Of a DNA stretch of 62,372 nt, positions 5,440-14,441 are shown one piece after another. Below the pieces are notes generated by a model. It ran no database searches. It was not told the origin of the DNA and worked only from the letters and a program-made list of their open reading frames with translations. Every line of letters begins with the position of its first letter. Positions within the stretch are counted from its first letter, which is position 1. Position numbers and translations under genes: made by a program. The stretch spans positions 1 through 62,372 of the forward strand of contig JAISUN010000073.1 in NCBI GenBank assembly GCA_031272085.1, in the 5' to 3' direction. This DNA is from Dysgonamonadaceae bacterium (GTDB lineage Bacteria > Bacteroidota > Bacteroidia > Bacteroidales > Azobacteroidaceae).

Positions 5440-6963
5440 TTACCGCACTATCACAGGTTTTTTGAACTTTTTCACAATACCTTTCATATCATATACTTCA
5501 AGGTAAATGATATAAACGCCCGAAGGGAGGCTCCTGCTGGAACCTCCCTTTCCGTTCCAGCGCAGGTCGCCTTCGGCGCCGAGCAGTTCGTTATTGGCGA
5601 CTATGCTTACGGCGCGTCCCTGCATATTGTAAATCATTGCACGGCAGCGGTATCCGGGCTGGTCGAGCCGGTAATGAATCAGGTATTCGCCCGCCGTAAA
5701 TTCGGGATAAATAATTTCGATGTCGTTGATTCCGCTGCCGTCGGACTGCTGCGAATTTTTGTAACCCGGAGTGCCGAACCCGCTGCCCGACGAGGCTGAA
5801 CGCCAGTTTGAAGGTTCGCTTGCCGGAACGTTGAAATCAACTCTTTCGAGCGAAATGCCTTTTTTGTTGCTGACGCCCTCGCTGTGCATATTTTCGTTGT
5901 AGGCAAACTCGTCGAGAATTTCGCCCGACTTGTTGTTAGCCAGCACGATACAGCCCGATTCGTTGTTCAAAGCCGGCACAACCGGAAGTTCGAGAAACAG
6001 CGCATCGTCTATGCAGTTGAAAAACGAGCAAACCAAATCGCGATGTTCGGTAACGACGGCATATTGCTCCGGTTCAAGCAGTTGCTCGCTCTCGGACAGG
6101 ACGTAAAGTTTGTTCAGGCTGCCGTCGGAGGCTTTCCGCGTGGCAATGCTGATGCTGCGTAAGTCGATGGTTTTCTGCGAGTTGTTGTAAATCTCGACAT
6201 ATTCGTCGCCGCCGGTCGGAGGGTTGAACATCACTTCGTTGATGATTACGTCGCCCGCTTCCGCGCCTTCGATAATGGGATTTCCGCTCTGCTCGTCGTC
6301 GCGCAGTTCACGAACGGTAATGTCGTCGAAATAGAAAAGCGTGCTGCGGGTAGTCGTGAATACGCAAGCCAGTCCAAATGCCTTTGCCTGAAAGGTTTCC
6401 GCGATTTGGCAGGAGCCTTCTTCCGTATAATCGCTTTCACCGTCGAGGCGCGAGTAAAGGGTGCATTTGCCGGAACGGTCGAGAGTGAGTTTGACTTGCA
6501 CCGCAACTGTCGATAAATCAAGGCGTTTGGTAGTTCCTTCAATCAGCACTTTGTTTGTGCTGCCCGCTTTTTGCTGCACAAGACTGACGTTTTTGTTTGT
6601 GTAACCGACGCGGATAAAGAGGCCGTTAAGGTCGCCCGCAAGGTCGTCTTCATCGCTGATAATGAAGATTTTAGCATAGTTTTGGTTTGTGGGGTTAAAT
6701 CCCATTTTGAGCCAAAACTCCCAGTAGCCGTTTGCCGAAATGCTCGACGCAGTGCGGAGTTGAGCAGGCGACGCCAAACCCGATGCGTTCAGTTGAAGTT
6801 GCAAATCGGAATTTACGATGAACTTTTCGACGTCGCCCGCCCACTCAACTTGTCGTGGAGCAGAGGCCGTTCCGCAGAACTTTCCGTCGCTAAAATTTTC
6901 CGAAATCTGTGAAAAAGCGCAGATATTCGAGAAAAAAAACAGGCCAAAAATAATATTTTTCAT
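5440..6963 (-). CDS. Secreted lamin-tail-domain protein with T9SS C-terminal signal
   Basis: The 507-residue protein starts with a signal peptide (MKNIIFGLFFFSNICAFSQ). Residues 20-220 resemble a jelly-roll module (NGYWEFWLKMGFNPTNQNYA, FYFDDITVRE). Residues 236-355 are a lamin-tail domain (GDVIINEVMFNPPTGGDEYV, EIYNNSQKTIDL). Residues 420-507 look like the type IX secretion sorting domain (YNMQGRAVSI, GVYIIYLEVYD, KKFKKPVIVR). I infer export across the outer membrane by T9SS and surface attachment or release. Substrate unknown; lamin-tail domains often accompany nucleases or adhesins, but no catalytic module is seen here. Confidence 0.82.
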   Translation of the reverse strand: MKNIIFGLFFFSNICAFSQISENFSDGKFCGTASAPRQVEWAGDVEKFIVNSDLQLQLNASGLASPAQLRTASSISANGYWEFWLKMGFNPTNQNYAKIFIISDEDDLAGDLNGLFIRVGYTNKNVSLVQQKAGSTNKVLIEGTTKRLDLSTVAVQVKLTLDRSGKCTLYSRLDGESDYTEEGSCQIAETFQAKAFGLACVFTTTRSTLFYFDDITVRELRDDEQSGNPIIEGAEAGDVIINEVMFNPPTGGDEYVEIYNNSQKTIDLRSISIATRKASDGSLNKLYVLSESEQLLEPEQYAVVTEHRDLVCSFFNCIDDALFLELPVVPALNNESGCIVLANNKSGEILDEFAYNENMHSEGVSNKKGISLERVDFNVPASEPSNWRSASSGSGFGTPGYKNSQQSDGSGINDIEIIYPEFTAGEYLIHYRLDQPGYRCRAMIYNMQGRAVSIVANNELLGAEGDLRWNGKGGSSRSLPSGVYIIYLEVYDMKGIVKKFKKPVIVR

Positions 6964-6994
6964 ACAAAAAAGTAATAGGTCTCAAAAATTTAGT

Positions 6995-7002
6995 TAATTT
7001 TG
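6995..7002 (+). promoter_or_regulatory. Probable promoter of asd (-7 TAATTTTG)
   Basis: TAATTTTG followed by CACGCCCG resembles other start regions in the window (for example at nhaD). It leaves a leader of about 95 nt before asd. No good -33 element is seen. Confidence 0.45.
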
Positions 7003-7041
7003 CACGCCCGAAATGCGATTTTTTCGGATGCATATCAACTG

Positions 7042-7072
7042 CAAATGTAAGTTATTTTTCGGGAAAAACAAA
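7042..7072 (-). promoter_or_regulatory. Promoter of the lamin-tail/T9SS gene
   Basis: On the minus strand TTTG (7072-7069), 19 bp, then TACATTTG (7049-7042). The leader to ATG 6963 would be about 70 nt. It is divergent from, and interleaved with, the asd leader. Confidence 0.65.
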
Positions 7073-7103
7073 AATTTGTTATATTTTTTTATAATTATAT
7101 AAA

Positions 7104-8111
7104 ATGAAGACAGCAATTGTCGGCGTAAGCGGTGCAGTAGGTCAGGAATTTCTGCGAGTTTTGGAACAGCGCAATTTTCCTGCGGACGAACTTGTTTTAT
7201 TCGGTTCTTCGCGCAGCGCCGGAAAGGAATACACATTTAAGGGTAAACGATACATAGTTAAGGAGTTACAGAAGAACGACGATTTCAAGGGAGTGAAAAT
7301 AGCCTTTGTGTCGGCAGGAGCGGGAACTTCAAAAGAATTTGCCGAAACCATAACCAAATACGGCGCGATAATGATTGACAATTCGAGCGCATTCCGGATG
7401 GACGAAAACGTACCGTTGGTAGTGCCGGAAGTGAATCCGACGGACGCAAAAATCTGTCCGCGGGGGATAATTGCAAATCCCAACTGCTCGACAATCCAGA
7501 TGGTAGTTGCTTTGAAACCTCTGAACGATATTTCGCCAATCACGCGGATTCACGTGGCTACTTACCAGTCGGCTTCGGGAGCGGGAGCGGCGGCAATGAC
7601 CGAATTGCAGGAGCAGCACCGCCAAATTATCCAAGGCGAAGACCCCAAAGTGGAAAAATTCGCTTATCAACTCGCTTTCAATGTGATACCGCATATCGAC
7701 GTATTTCTCGAAAACGGCTATACAAAAGAGGAAATGAAGATGCACAACGAAACGCGCAAGATTCTTCACTCGCCGGTGGAGGTCAGCGCTACCTGCGTGC
7801 GTGTTCCGGCTCTGCGTGCTCATTCCGAGGCTGTTTGGATTGAAACAGCCCGCCCGATTTCGGTAAAAGAGGCCGTAGCCGCCCTCGAAAAGGCTGACGG
7901 AGTGGTAGTTATCGACAATCCGGCCGAGAAAAAATATCCGATGCCGCTCTTTGCCGCCTCGACCGACCCTGTTTATGTAGGCCGCATCCGTCAGGATATT
8001 GCCAATCCTAACGGCCTGTCGTTCTGGTGCGTAGGCGACCAAATAAGAAAAGGAGCCGCCCTGAACGCCGTTCAGATAGCGGAATATCTGATTAAGGAAC
8101 AGGCTCTGTAA
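7104..8111 (+). CDS. asd: Aspartate-semialdehyde dehydrogenase
   Basis: The enzyme reduces aspartyl phosphate to aspartate semialdehyde with NADPH, the branch point for lysine/diaminopimelate, methionine and threonine synthesis. At 335 residues the length is normal. The N-terminal nucleotide loop is [11 protein letters not shown] (7-17). The catalytic cysteine is C128 in [21 protein letters not shown] and the substrate-binding region [16 protein letters not shown] follow. It appears monocistronic, with an overlapping divergent promoter region upstream, and ends 3 bp from the stop of the convergent PL11 gene. Confidence 0.96.
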   Translation: MKTAIVGVSGAVGQEFLRVLEQRNFPADELVLFGSSRSAGKEYTFKGKRYIVKELQKNDDFKGVKIAFVSAGAGTSKEFAETITKYGAIMIDNSSAFRMDENVPLVVPEVNPTDAKICPRGIIANPNCSTIQMVVALKPLNDISPITRIHVATYQSASGAGAAAMTELQEQHRQIIQGEDPKVEKFAYQLAFNVIPHIDVFLENGYTKEEMKMHNETRKILHSPVEVSATCVRVPALRAHSEAVWIETARPISVKEAVAALEKADGVVVIDNPAEKKYPMPLFAASTDPVYVGRIRQDIANPNGLSFWCVGDQIRKGAALNAVQIAEYLIKEQAL

Positions 8112-8114
8112 TAA

Positions 8115-9893
8115 TTATTTACCTATATACCGCCCCAAGTGCGGAGGTTGATTGTAAGCCACGTTTTGAACTGCTATTCCAAGGCGGTAAATGTGGTCGC
8201 TCATCAGCGTAACCATACGGATTTCGGAGGGGATGACGGTCGTAAAAATCATCAGTTCGTCGGGATTTTCGCGGTTGTAATAAATCGCTTCTTCGCGCCA
8301 GTCGCCAAACAGGTCGGCGCTCAAACAGGGATTGTTTTTCGTGCCGTTGATTGCCGATGCTCCGAAATCCCGGAAATCGACCAACAAATCGGTCCCGTCG
8401 CCGTTCCATTTTGTTATTTTTGTGCCGTCCAAAAGTTCATCCTGAACATCGCCGTCCCAATAAATCCTGAAATTTGTGGAAGGTTTTCGGGTAGAAATCA
8501 CTTCGCCGCGGATGTTGTAAACGCTGTCGGAAGCCGCGCTCCAAAACTCGAAACCGCGGTGGCGCGGATCAATGTCGGCGGCAAGACCGCGGCCTACGTC
8601 GATAGTCGTAGGCCGGCCGAAAAGCAGTTGGCCGGTGCGGGCGTCGCGAAGTTCCACTCCCGCCGGACTTGGGCGGTTCTCGTGAACGTCAAAAAATTCC
8701 AATCCCGGACGGTCGGGGTCGAGGTCGGAAAGATGATGTGCGTCGCCGTGTCCAAGCCCTGTTGAATACAGCAAACGGCCGTTGTCGTCGATAGCCGCTC
8801 CGCCGTAAATTATCTCGTCGCGTCCGTCGCCATCCACGTCGGCTGCCGCGATGCTGTGATTTCCCTGTCCGTAAGCGGTTTTCAGTTTATCGCGGCTGTC
8901 GCCTGTGTCGTAAACCCAGCGTTTTTTCAGTTTTCCTTTTTTGAAGTCCCAGGCAGCAATGACGGCGCGGGTGTAGTATCCGCGGCACATCACGAGCGAG
9001 GGATGTTTGCCGTCGAGATAGGCGATGCAGGCAAGGTATCGCTCCGAGCGGTTGCCTCTGTCGTCGCCCCAGACGGTTTTCGGATTTTCGCCCCGCGGAG
9101 GTTCGTATGGAACGGTTGAGATTTCCGCGCCGGTCAATCCGTTGAAAACTGTCAGATATTCAGGGCCTTGCAGGATATGGCCGTTTTCGTCGCGGTAATC
9201 GGCCTTGGGGTCGTCGTTTCCGAGAATTACCGCTTTGCCCTGTCCGTCGATGGTTCCGGGAGCGGTTTTGCAGGCAATTTCTGCCCGTCCGTCGCCGTCG
9301 AGGTCGTAAACCATAAACTGCGTGTAATGCGCTCCGGCACGGATATTGCAGCCGAGGTCGATTCGCCAGAGGCGGGTTCCGTCAAGTTTATATGCGTCGA
9401 GGAAAACATTGTCGGTCAATCCGTTATGCGAATTATCGCGGGCGCGGGCATTCCACTTCACGACAATTTCGTATTCGCCGTCGCCATCCAAATCGCCGAC
9501 GCTGCAATCGTTAGGCAGATATTGAAACATTCCCTGCGCTTCGGGACGCTGCATTTTTATCGTCAAATACGGCTTAATCCATGGTTTTACGGGCTTTGAA
9601 GCCGTCTTATCCGCTTTCGAAGCGGTTTTTACCAAATAAGTATCTTCTGCCGAAGCGAGGCTGTCGAGGAAGCATGTTGCGCCTGTAAGCGGATGATTAT
9701 TAAGCAATACGCCGTTTTTAAAGATATTGAAAGCCAAATCAGGCGCTTCGTTGCCGAGAAGCCGCCATGACAGGAAAACTCCGTTTTCGGTATTGACTGC
9801 GACAAGGCCGCGGTCAAGTTTTTCGGCTTGTGTTGCCGAATTTAATAAAACGCTGTGTGTAAGCGCAATAAGAAGCAAGAATATGTTTTTCAT
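8115..9893 (-). CDS. Rhamnogalacturonan lyase, PL11 family
   Basis: The 592-residue protein has a signal peptide (MKNIFLLLIALTHSVLLNSA), then an N-terminal beta module (AEKLDRGLVAVNTENGVFLS) and the PL11 eight-bladed propeller. The family's calcium-binding acidic loops are clear: DLDGDGEYEIVVKWN, DLDGDGRAEIACKTAPGTID, DVDGDGRDEIIYGG and GHGDAHHLSDLDPDRPGLEF. Family members cleave the rhamnose-galacturonate backbone of rhamnogalacturonan I by beta-elimination. The signal peptide places it in the periplasm or outside. It is not beside the SusC/SusD locus, but fits with kduI in this window as part of pectin use. Confidence 0.9.
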   Translation of the reverse strand: MKNIFLLLIALTHSVLLNSATQAEKLDRGLVAVNTENGVFLSWRLLGNEAPDLAFNIFKNGVLLNNHPLTGATCFLDSLASAEDTYLVKTASKADKTASKPVKPWIKPYLTIKMQRPEAQGMFQYLPNDCSVGDLDGDGEYEIVVKWNARARDNSHNGLTDNVFLDAYKLDGTRLWRIDLGCNIRAGAHYTQFMVYDLDGDGRAEIACKTAPGTIDGQGKAVILGNDDPKADYRDENGHILQGPEYLTVFNGLTGAEISTVPYEPPRGENPKTVWGDDRGNRSERYLACIAYLDGKHPSLVMCRGYYTRAVIAAWDFKKGKLKKRWVYDTGDSRDKLKTAYGQGNHSIAAADVDGDGRDEIIYGGAAIDDNGRLLYSTGLGHGDAHHLSDLDPDRPGLEFFDVHENRPSPAGVELRDARTGQLLFGRPTTIDVGRGLAADIDPRHRGFEFWSAASDSVYNIRGEVISTRKPSTNFRIYWDGDVQDELLDGTKITKWNGDGTDLLVDFRDFGASAINGTKNNPCLSADLFGDWREEAIYYNRENPDELMIFTTVIPSEIRMVTLMSDHIYRLGIAVQNVAYNQPPHLGRYIGK

Positions 9894-9915
9894 CGTTCAA
9901 TTATTTTAGGATTTG

Positions 9916-9923
9916 CAAAAGTA
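9916..9923 (-). promoter_or_regulatory. Promoter of the PL11 gene (-7 TACTTTTG)
   Basis: The minus strand carries TACTTTTG 22 bp upstream of ATG 9893, in the short gap after the methyltransferase gene. No clear -33 element is seen. Confidence 0.5.
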
Positions 9924-9935
9924 GTAAAAATTCTT

Positions 9936-10826
9936 TTAATTTCCGCCCCGTCCAAAAACGCTCAAAGGCAGCCGTTTCCCGGAACGGTCGGCCAGAAACA
10001 GTTCGCCGTAATCAATATTTTTCAATTTCGGAAAATAATCGCGAAGCAGGTTCTCGGCTATCAGCGAAGAAAATCCCATGGAATATAGATTCAGAACGCA
10101 GAAAAACCGCTGTTCGTCGGCTATTTGGGCGCAGGCATCCATCAACTCGGCAATTCGCTCTTCCAGCACCCATTTTTCGCCTTCCGGCCCGCGTCCGTAA
10201 GCCGGAGGGTCGAGGATTATGCCGTTGTAGCGGTTGCCGCGCCGCGCTTCGCGTTTCACAAATTTCAGTGCGTCTTCGCACATCCATCGGACGTCGGCTA
10301 ATCCGGAGGCTTCCATATTTTCGCGCGACCAGGTCAGCACCTGTTTTACCGAATCGACGTGAGTAACGTCCGCCCCGGCAGCCCGCGCCGCAAGGGAAGC
10401 CCCGCCGGTGTAAGCAAAAAGATTTAATATTTTCGGAAAATTTACGCCGAGAGAAAGAACAGAATCGTAGATAAAATCCCAATTCGAAGCCTGTTCAGGA
10501 AATATTCCGACATGCTTAAAAGCCGTCAGCCCAAGGCGGAAACGCAGGCGCATATCTTTGTAAACGTAAGAAACGAACCACTGTTGCGGCATTTTTGGCT
10601 TCAAAATCCACTCGCCGCGTTCGTTGCCTTCGGTTCCGAATTTGCCTTTTTCTTTTTTGAACCAAGCGTCGGCATTATTCCAATCCCGCTCCGTAAGCGA
10701 CTTTTGCCAGACAGATTGAGGTTCGGGACGGCGCAAAACATATCGCCCGAAGCGTTCAAGTTTTTCATAGCCTCCGGTATCAATCAACTCATAATCAGGC
10801 CAAGATGAAGGACTTAACAAATTCAT
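9936..10826 (-). CDS. Class I SAM-dependent methyltransferase, RlmI/RlmK-like
   Basis: The 296-residue protein has a SAM-binding loop at LNLFAYTGGASLAARAAGA (about 134-152), an acidic turn DVTHVDSVKQ and the catalytic motif DPPAYGRGPEG (about 206-216). This DPPxY pattern and the preceding beta-rich region (RFGRYVLRRPEPQ) match the 23S rRNA cytosine/guanine methyltransferase group. rRNA modification is therefore the likely role; the exact base cannot be told from sequence. Its ATG overlaps the stop of the upstream permease gene by 4 bp (ATGA), so the two are cotranscribed and probably translationally coupled. Confidence 0.85.
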   Translation of the reverse strand: MNLLSPSSWPDYELIDTGGYEKLERFGRYVLRRPEPQSVWQKSLTERDWNNADAWFKKEKGKFGTEGNERGEWILKPKMPQQWFVSYVYKDMRLRFRLGLTAFKHVGIFPEQASNWDFIYDSVLSLGVNFPKILNLFAYTGGASLAARAAGADVTHVDSVKQVLTWSRENMEASGLADVRWMCEDALKFVKREARRGNRYNGIILDPPAYGRGPEGEKWVLEERIAELMDACAQIADEQRFFCVLNLYSMGFSSLIAENLLRDYFPKLKNIDYGELFLADRSGKRLPLSVFGRGGN

Positions 10827-12451
10827 ATTTTTTTCGGCAAACGGGTTAAATACAGTATGAAATGAACAGCAGCGAACGCAATCAGAAACAAGGTAAACAG
10901 GTAAGGTTTGTCCCAGCCGATATTAGTTTGATGCAGAACGGCAAAGACGGCAAGGAACAGCGCAACGCCCATTCCGATGAACGACAGCGGTTTATTCTCG
11001 TTTTTCGCGCCAAGTTTGCTGTGTTTAGAGCCGTAGAAGAAATAAATATCGTGTCCAATTAACATCCACAAAATCAGGCGAACCCAAGTGTCGAATGGCA
11101 GGAAAACCATCATGAACAGACAGATTGCGATACCGAGAATGGGGACGACAGGCACCCATGGAGTTTTGAAGGCTCTCGGTGCATCGGGCATCTTTTTCCG
11201 CATCACCCAAACGCCGGTACAGACGATGATAAAGGCAAAAAGAGTGCCGATACTCGTCAATTCGCCCGCAACCCGCGCCGGAACAAACATTGCCAAAACG
11301 CTGACAACTACAAGGAACAGAATATTGCACTTGTAAGGCGTCCTGAATCGGGGATGTACCTGCGAAAAAAGTTTCGGCAACAGTCCGTCGCGGCTCATCG
11401 AGTAAAAAACCCGACTCTGGCCGAGCAGCATAACTAAAATTACCGACGAATATCCGGCCAAAATTGCTAACACTATCGCCTTGTTCAGCAGGGGATAAGC
11501 CGGTTTTACCACTCCATCGACGACCGGCCCCATATTATCAATCGCAATGGCGACGGGCGCAATGCCTGTGCTGCCCTGAAAATCGCGGTAGTTGGCAACT
11601 CCGGTCAGCACGTGTGAAAACAGTATGTAAAGAATGGTGCAGATAAAAAGCGAGCCGAGAATGCCAATCGGCATATTGCGTTTCGGATTTTTGGCTTCCT
11701 GTGCAGCCGTGCTGACCGCGTCGAATCCGATAAAAGCGAAAAATACTATTGCCGCCGCACGCATTATCCCGCTGAATCCGAAATATCCCCATTCTCCCTG
11801 ATTCTCAGGAATATAGGGGACATAATTTTCTGATTTAATAAATTGCCAGCCAATCGAGATAAAAACTATTACTACTGCGACTTTCAGCAGCACCATAGCG
11901 GTATTGAAGCGCGAACTGCCTTCGGTGCCGCTTATCAGCAGCGAACTCAATAAAACTACGACCAAAGCCGCCGGCAAATTGACCAATCCGCCGTCGGCAG
12001 GACAGGCCGTAAGCGCCGTCGGCAGAACAATATTGAAATCATGCAGAAATTTTACAACATATCCACTGAAACTGATGCTCACCGTAAGCGCTCCAACCGC
12101 ATATTCAAGCACCAAATCCCAACCGATGACCCACGCGATGAACTCGCCCAGAGTGGCATAAGAATAGGTGTAGGCGCTGCCCGCAATAGGGAGCATCGAC
12201 GCAAACTCGGCATAACAGAGGCCTGCAAAACCGCATCCGGCAGCCGCAATCAGGAACGAAATAGTAATCGAAGGCCCGGCGTAAGTTCCGGCGGCAATCC
12301 CCGTGATGGAAAACAGACCGGCGCCGATGATAGCGCCCAGTCCGAGCGCAATAAGTTTGTAGGCGCCCAGAGTTTTTTTCAAGGTATGCGTCCCTTCTTC
12401 TTTCGATTCGGACAAAAGAATATCCAGGGGTTTTCTTTGAAAAATCTTCAT
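10823..12451 (-). CDS. Amino-acid permease, APC superfamily
   Basis: The 542-residue inner-membrane protein has about 14 predicted helices. The first helix carries the APC signature LGAIIGAGLFSITGIAAG (about 38-55), and further family motifs are GCGFAGLCYAEFASMLPIAG and FFAFIGFDAVSTAAQEAKNP. The C-terminal extension to 14 helices is like the cationic amino-acid transporter (YfnA/CAT) subgroup. It probably imports amino acids with protons or by exchange; the substrate is not determined by sequence. A methyltransferase gene follows with a 4-bp overlap. Confidence 0.88.
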   Translation of the reverse strand: MKIFQRKPLDILLSESKEEGTHTLKKTLGAYKLIALGLGAIIGAGLFSITGIAAGTYAGPSITISFLIAAAGCGFAGLCYAEFASMLPIAGSAYTYSYATLGEFIAWVIGWDLVLEYAVGALTVSISFSGYVVKFLHDFNIVLPTALTACPADGGLVNLPAALVVVLLSSLLISGTEGSSRFNTAMVLLKVAVVIVFISIGWQFIKSENYVPYIPENQGEWGYFGFSGIMRAAAIVFFAFIGFDAVSTAAQEAKNPKRNMPIGILGSLFICTILYILFSHVLTGVANYRDFQGSTGIAPVAIAIDNMGPVVDGVVKPAYPLLNKAIVLAILAGYSSVILVMLLGQSRVFYSMSRDGLLPKLFSQVHPRFRTPYKCNILFLVVVSVLAMFVPARVAGELTSIGTLFAFIIVCTGVWVMRKKMPDAPRAFKTPWVPVVPILGIAICLFMMVFLPFDTWVRLILWMLIGHDIYFFYGSKHSKLGAKNENKPLSFIGMGVALFLAVFAVLHQTNIGWDKPYLFTLFLIAFAAVHFILYLTRLPKKI

Positions 12452-12480
12452 TTGCTTGCAATTTATTAGAATATTGCCGA

Positions 12481-12511
12481 CAAAGATAATAAATGTTTAT
12501 TTTATAAACAA
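12481..12511 (-). promoter_or_regulatory. Promoter of the permease gene
   Basis: The minus strand has TTG (12511-12509), 20 bp, then TATCTTTG (12488-12481), 29 bp before ATG 12451. Confidence 0.65.
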
Positions 12512-12519
12512 TTTTTTCT

Positions 12520-12527
12520 TAACTTTG
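12520..12527 (+). promoter_or_regulatory. Promoter of the radical SAM gene (-7 TAACTTTG)
   Basis: TAACTTTG lies 18 bp before ATG 12546 and is back to back with the permease promoter. A clear -33 element is missing. Confidence 0.6.
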
Positions 12528-12545
12528 TAGCGCAAAATATGTAAT

Positions 12546-13535
12546 ATGAATACTTACTCGCTACTAAAATTAAACCGTTTTATAAAAAGTCCTATGCTTA
12601 AAGGCATCGGCGTTTGGGGATTATATATCCTTAAAAAGCCCTGCCTTGCAGTTTTTCTCGACCCTGTTTTGGGCTGCAATTTGCGATGCCAAATGTGCTA
12701 TTTCAGTAATGAAGAAGTGCGGAAAAGCCGTCGCGGAAGGCTTTCCGAAGAAGATTTGCCACTGATAGCCAAGGCGTTTTTCCCCGATGCGCTGAAACTG
12801 CAAATCGGTTGCGGAGCCGAACCCAGCCTGTTTCGCCACAATGTCGAAATAATCCTCCTCGCCAAGCAGTACAAAGTTCCTTACATTTCTTTTACGACAA
12901 ATGGCAATTTGCTTGATTCAGAAGATATTAGAGCCTTGCTCGAAGCCGGTTTGGACGAGTTCACAATCAGCCTTCACGGAGTGAACCGCAGTAATTACGA
13001 ATACCTGATGACAGGTGCATCTTACGACAAATTTATAAGCGTTCTCGAAATTTTGGCCGACCTGAAACAGGATTTTCCAAATTACAAACTCCGCCTGAAT
13101 TTTACCGTTAATGATTTGAATATCTTCGAATTGGAAAAGTTTTTCGACGTTTTCGGACGTTTTCCAATCGACATCCTGCAAATGCGCCCGGTTCAGGATA
13201 TTGGCGGCAAAGTCGGGGAAATCGCTTGCATAGAAACGTTTAACGCCACATTTAACCGTTTGAGCATTATGTTTAAAGAAGAATGTTCCATGCGCGGGAT
13301 TTTGTACATTGCCCCCGGATATTTAAGCAGCGTAAAGAAACTTAACAAGAACAGCAGCATACTCGAATCGACATACTGCTACCTCTCGCCAAAACATACT
13401 TGGGAAGACATGGATTGGCGTAAAGAAACATTCCGGCAGTTCAGCAAGCGCACGAACTACGGATGGCGGCTGTTCAGGGGCATTTTCAGCAAAAAGACCT
13501 TTACAGGCGACAAATTGAATTACGAACTAACCTAA
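12546..13535 (+). CDS. Radical SAM protein of unknown substrate
   Basis: The 329-residue protein has the 4Fe-4S motif C44-NLR-C48-QM-C51, followed by YFSNEEVRKS. Further SAM-barrel features are KLQIGCGAEPSLF (the GGE-like strand, here GCGAEP), YISFTTNGNLL and FTISLHGVNRSNYEYLMTG. This is the pattern of the MoaA/SPASM-type group. The C-terminal region has one further cysteine near STYCYLSP but not a full multi-cysteine SPASM domain. It stands alone, divergent from the permease and convergent with the coiled-coil lipoprotein gene. No peptide-modification partner is nearby, so the substrate remains unknown. Confidence 0.85.
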   Translation: MNTYSLLKLNRFIKSPMLKGIGVWGLYILKKPCLAVFLDPVLGCNLRCQMCYFSNEEVRKSRRGRLSEEDLPLIAKAFFPDALKLQIGCGAEPSLFRHNVEIILLAKQYKVPYISFTTNGNLLDSEDIRALLEAGLDEFTISLHGVNRSNYEYLMTGASYDKFISVLEILADLKQDFPNYKLRLNFTVNDLNIFELEKFFDVFGRFPIDILQMRPVQDIGGKVGEIACIETFNATFNRLSIMFKEECSMRGILYIAPGYLSSVKKLNKNSSILESTYCYLSPKHTWEDMDWRKETFRQFSKRTNYGWRLFRGIFSKKTFTGDKLNYELT

Positions 13536-13546
13536 ACGCTTGACGC

Positions 13547-14407
13547 TTACACGTTTACCTGTACGACAAGATATTTTGTCAAACTCCAAAACAGCGTCGG
13601 GTTCGTGATTGTCAGTTGAACCTGTCCGGTCGGGTCTTGCGTAAATTCGTAGGAGCCGTCGGGATGAGCCGAAATGAGTTTTCCTTTCTTGGCGTAAAGC
13701 CGTATGTTCTGCAACTTGTTGAAATCGCGGACTTTAATGAAATAATTTTTGTTGAAGTTCGGGCCTAATTTGCCGTCAACCAAAATATTCTGGTCTTTCA
13801 ACTCTTTTGAGGTTCCGAAGCAGTAAAAGACGGTGTTGATTTCGGTTTGCTGCTGCTGGATTGTTTCCTGCTGGCTGGCCGACTGGGTTTTCAGCGATTG
13901 AACGTCGTTCGAGAGATTTACCACATTTTGGTTTAACTCGCTGATTTGCTGGTCTTTTTTCTTCAATTCCTCGTTCAGGGTAACGAGCGCCATAGTCTTC
14001 TGGTCGAGTTCTTGACGCATATTGTTTACCATCTGTTGGAGTTTGTCCGACTTGATAGCCGACGATTTCAGCCGCGATTCGAGGTCGGCGATTTTTTCCT
14101 TGTTTTTGTTCAGCGTTTCAGTAACGAACTGCATATCGGCGCGGACTTTTTCCTTTGTCGAAGGCGTCATTTCGCCCGTGGAGCCGGATTGAACGGCAAG
14201 GTAGTTTTCAGCCGATTTGATGCTGTTGAAATTTTCCTCTACCTCGTTCAGGATAGAGAGGATTTCGTCGAGGTCGCCTTGATTTTTAGCGTTAGCAATC
14301 GCAAGGGAATCGTTTCGCGCCAGAAGGGCTTTGTATTCCGACGAATTTTTAACGCAGGACGTTAAACAAAGCGTAACAAAAATACCGAATAATAATACCT
14401 TTTTCAT
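13547..14407 (-). CDS. Coiled-coil lipoprotein, Cbp1-like
   Basis: The 286-residue protein has a lipoprotein signal (FVTLCLTSC, lipidated cysteine 18). Residues about 25-195 form a long coiled coil with heptads (DLESRLKSSAIKSDKLQQMV, NEELKKKDQQISELNQNVVN, SQQETIQQQQTEI). A beta-rich C-terminal domain of about 90 residues follows (NTVFYCFGTSKELKDQNILV, SYEFTQDPTGQVQLTITNP). This architecture is widespread in Bacteroidales. One member was described in Bacteroides fragilis as the collagen-binding protein Cbp1, but the general role is unproven, so I do not assign adhesion. It is probably anchored in the outer membrane. Confidence 0.78.
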   Translation of the reverse strand: MKKVLLFGIFVTLCLTSCVKNSSEYKALLARNDSLAIANAKNQGDLDEILSILNEVEENFNSIKSAENYLAVQSGSTGEMTPSTKEKVRADMQFVTETLNKNKEKIADLESRLKSSAIKSDKLQQMVNNMRQELDQKTMALVTLNEELKKKDQQISELNQNVVNLSNDVQSLKTQSASQQETIQQQQTEINTVFYCFGTSKELKDQNILVDGKLGPNFNKNYFIKVRDFNKLQNIRLYAKKGKLISAHPDGSYEFTQDPTGQVQLTITNPTLFWSLTKYLVVQVNV

Positions 14408-14441
14408 TTTTTTTAAATATTAATTAATAAATTGTTGATAT

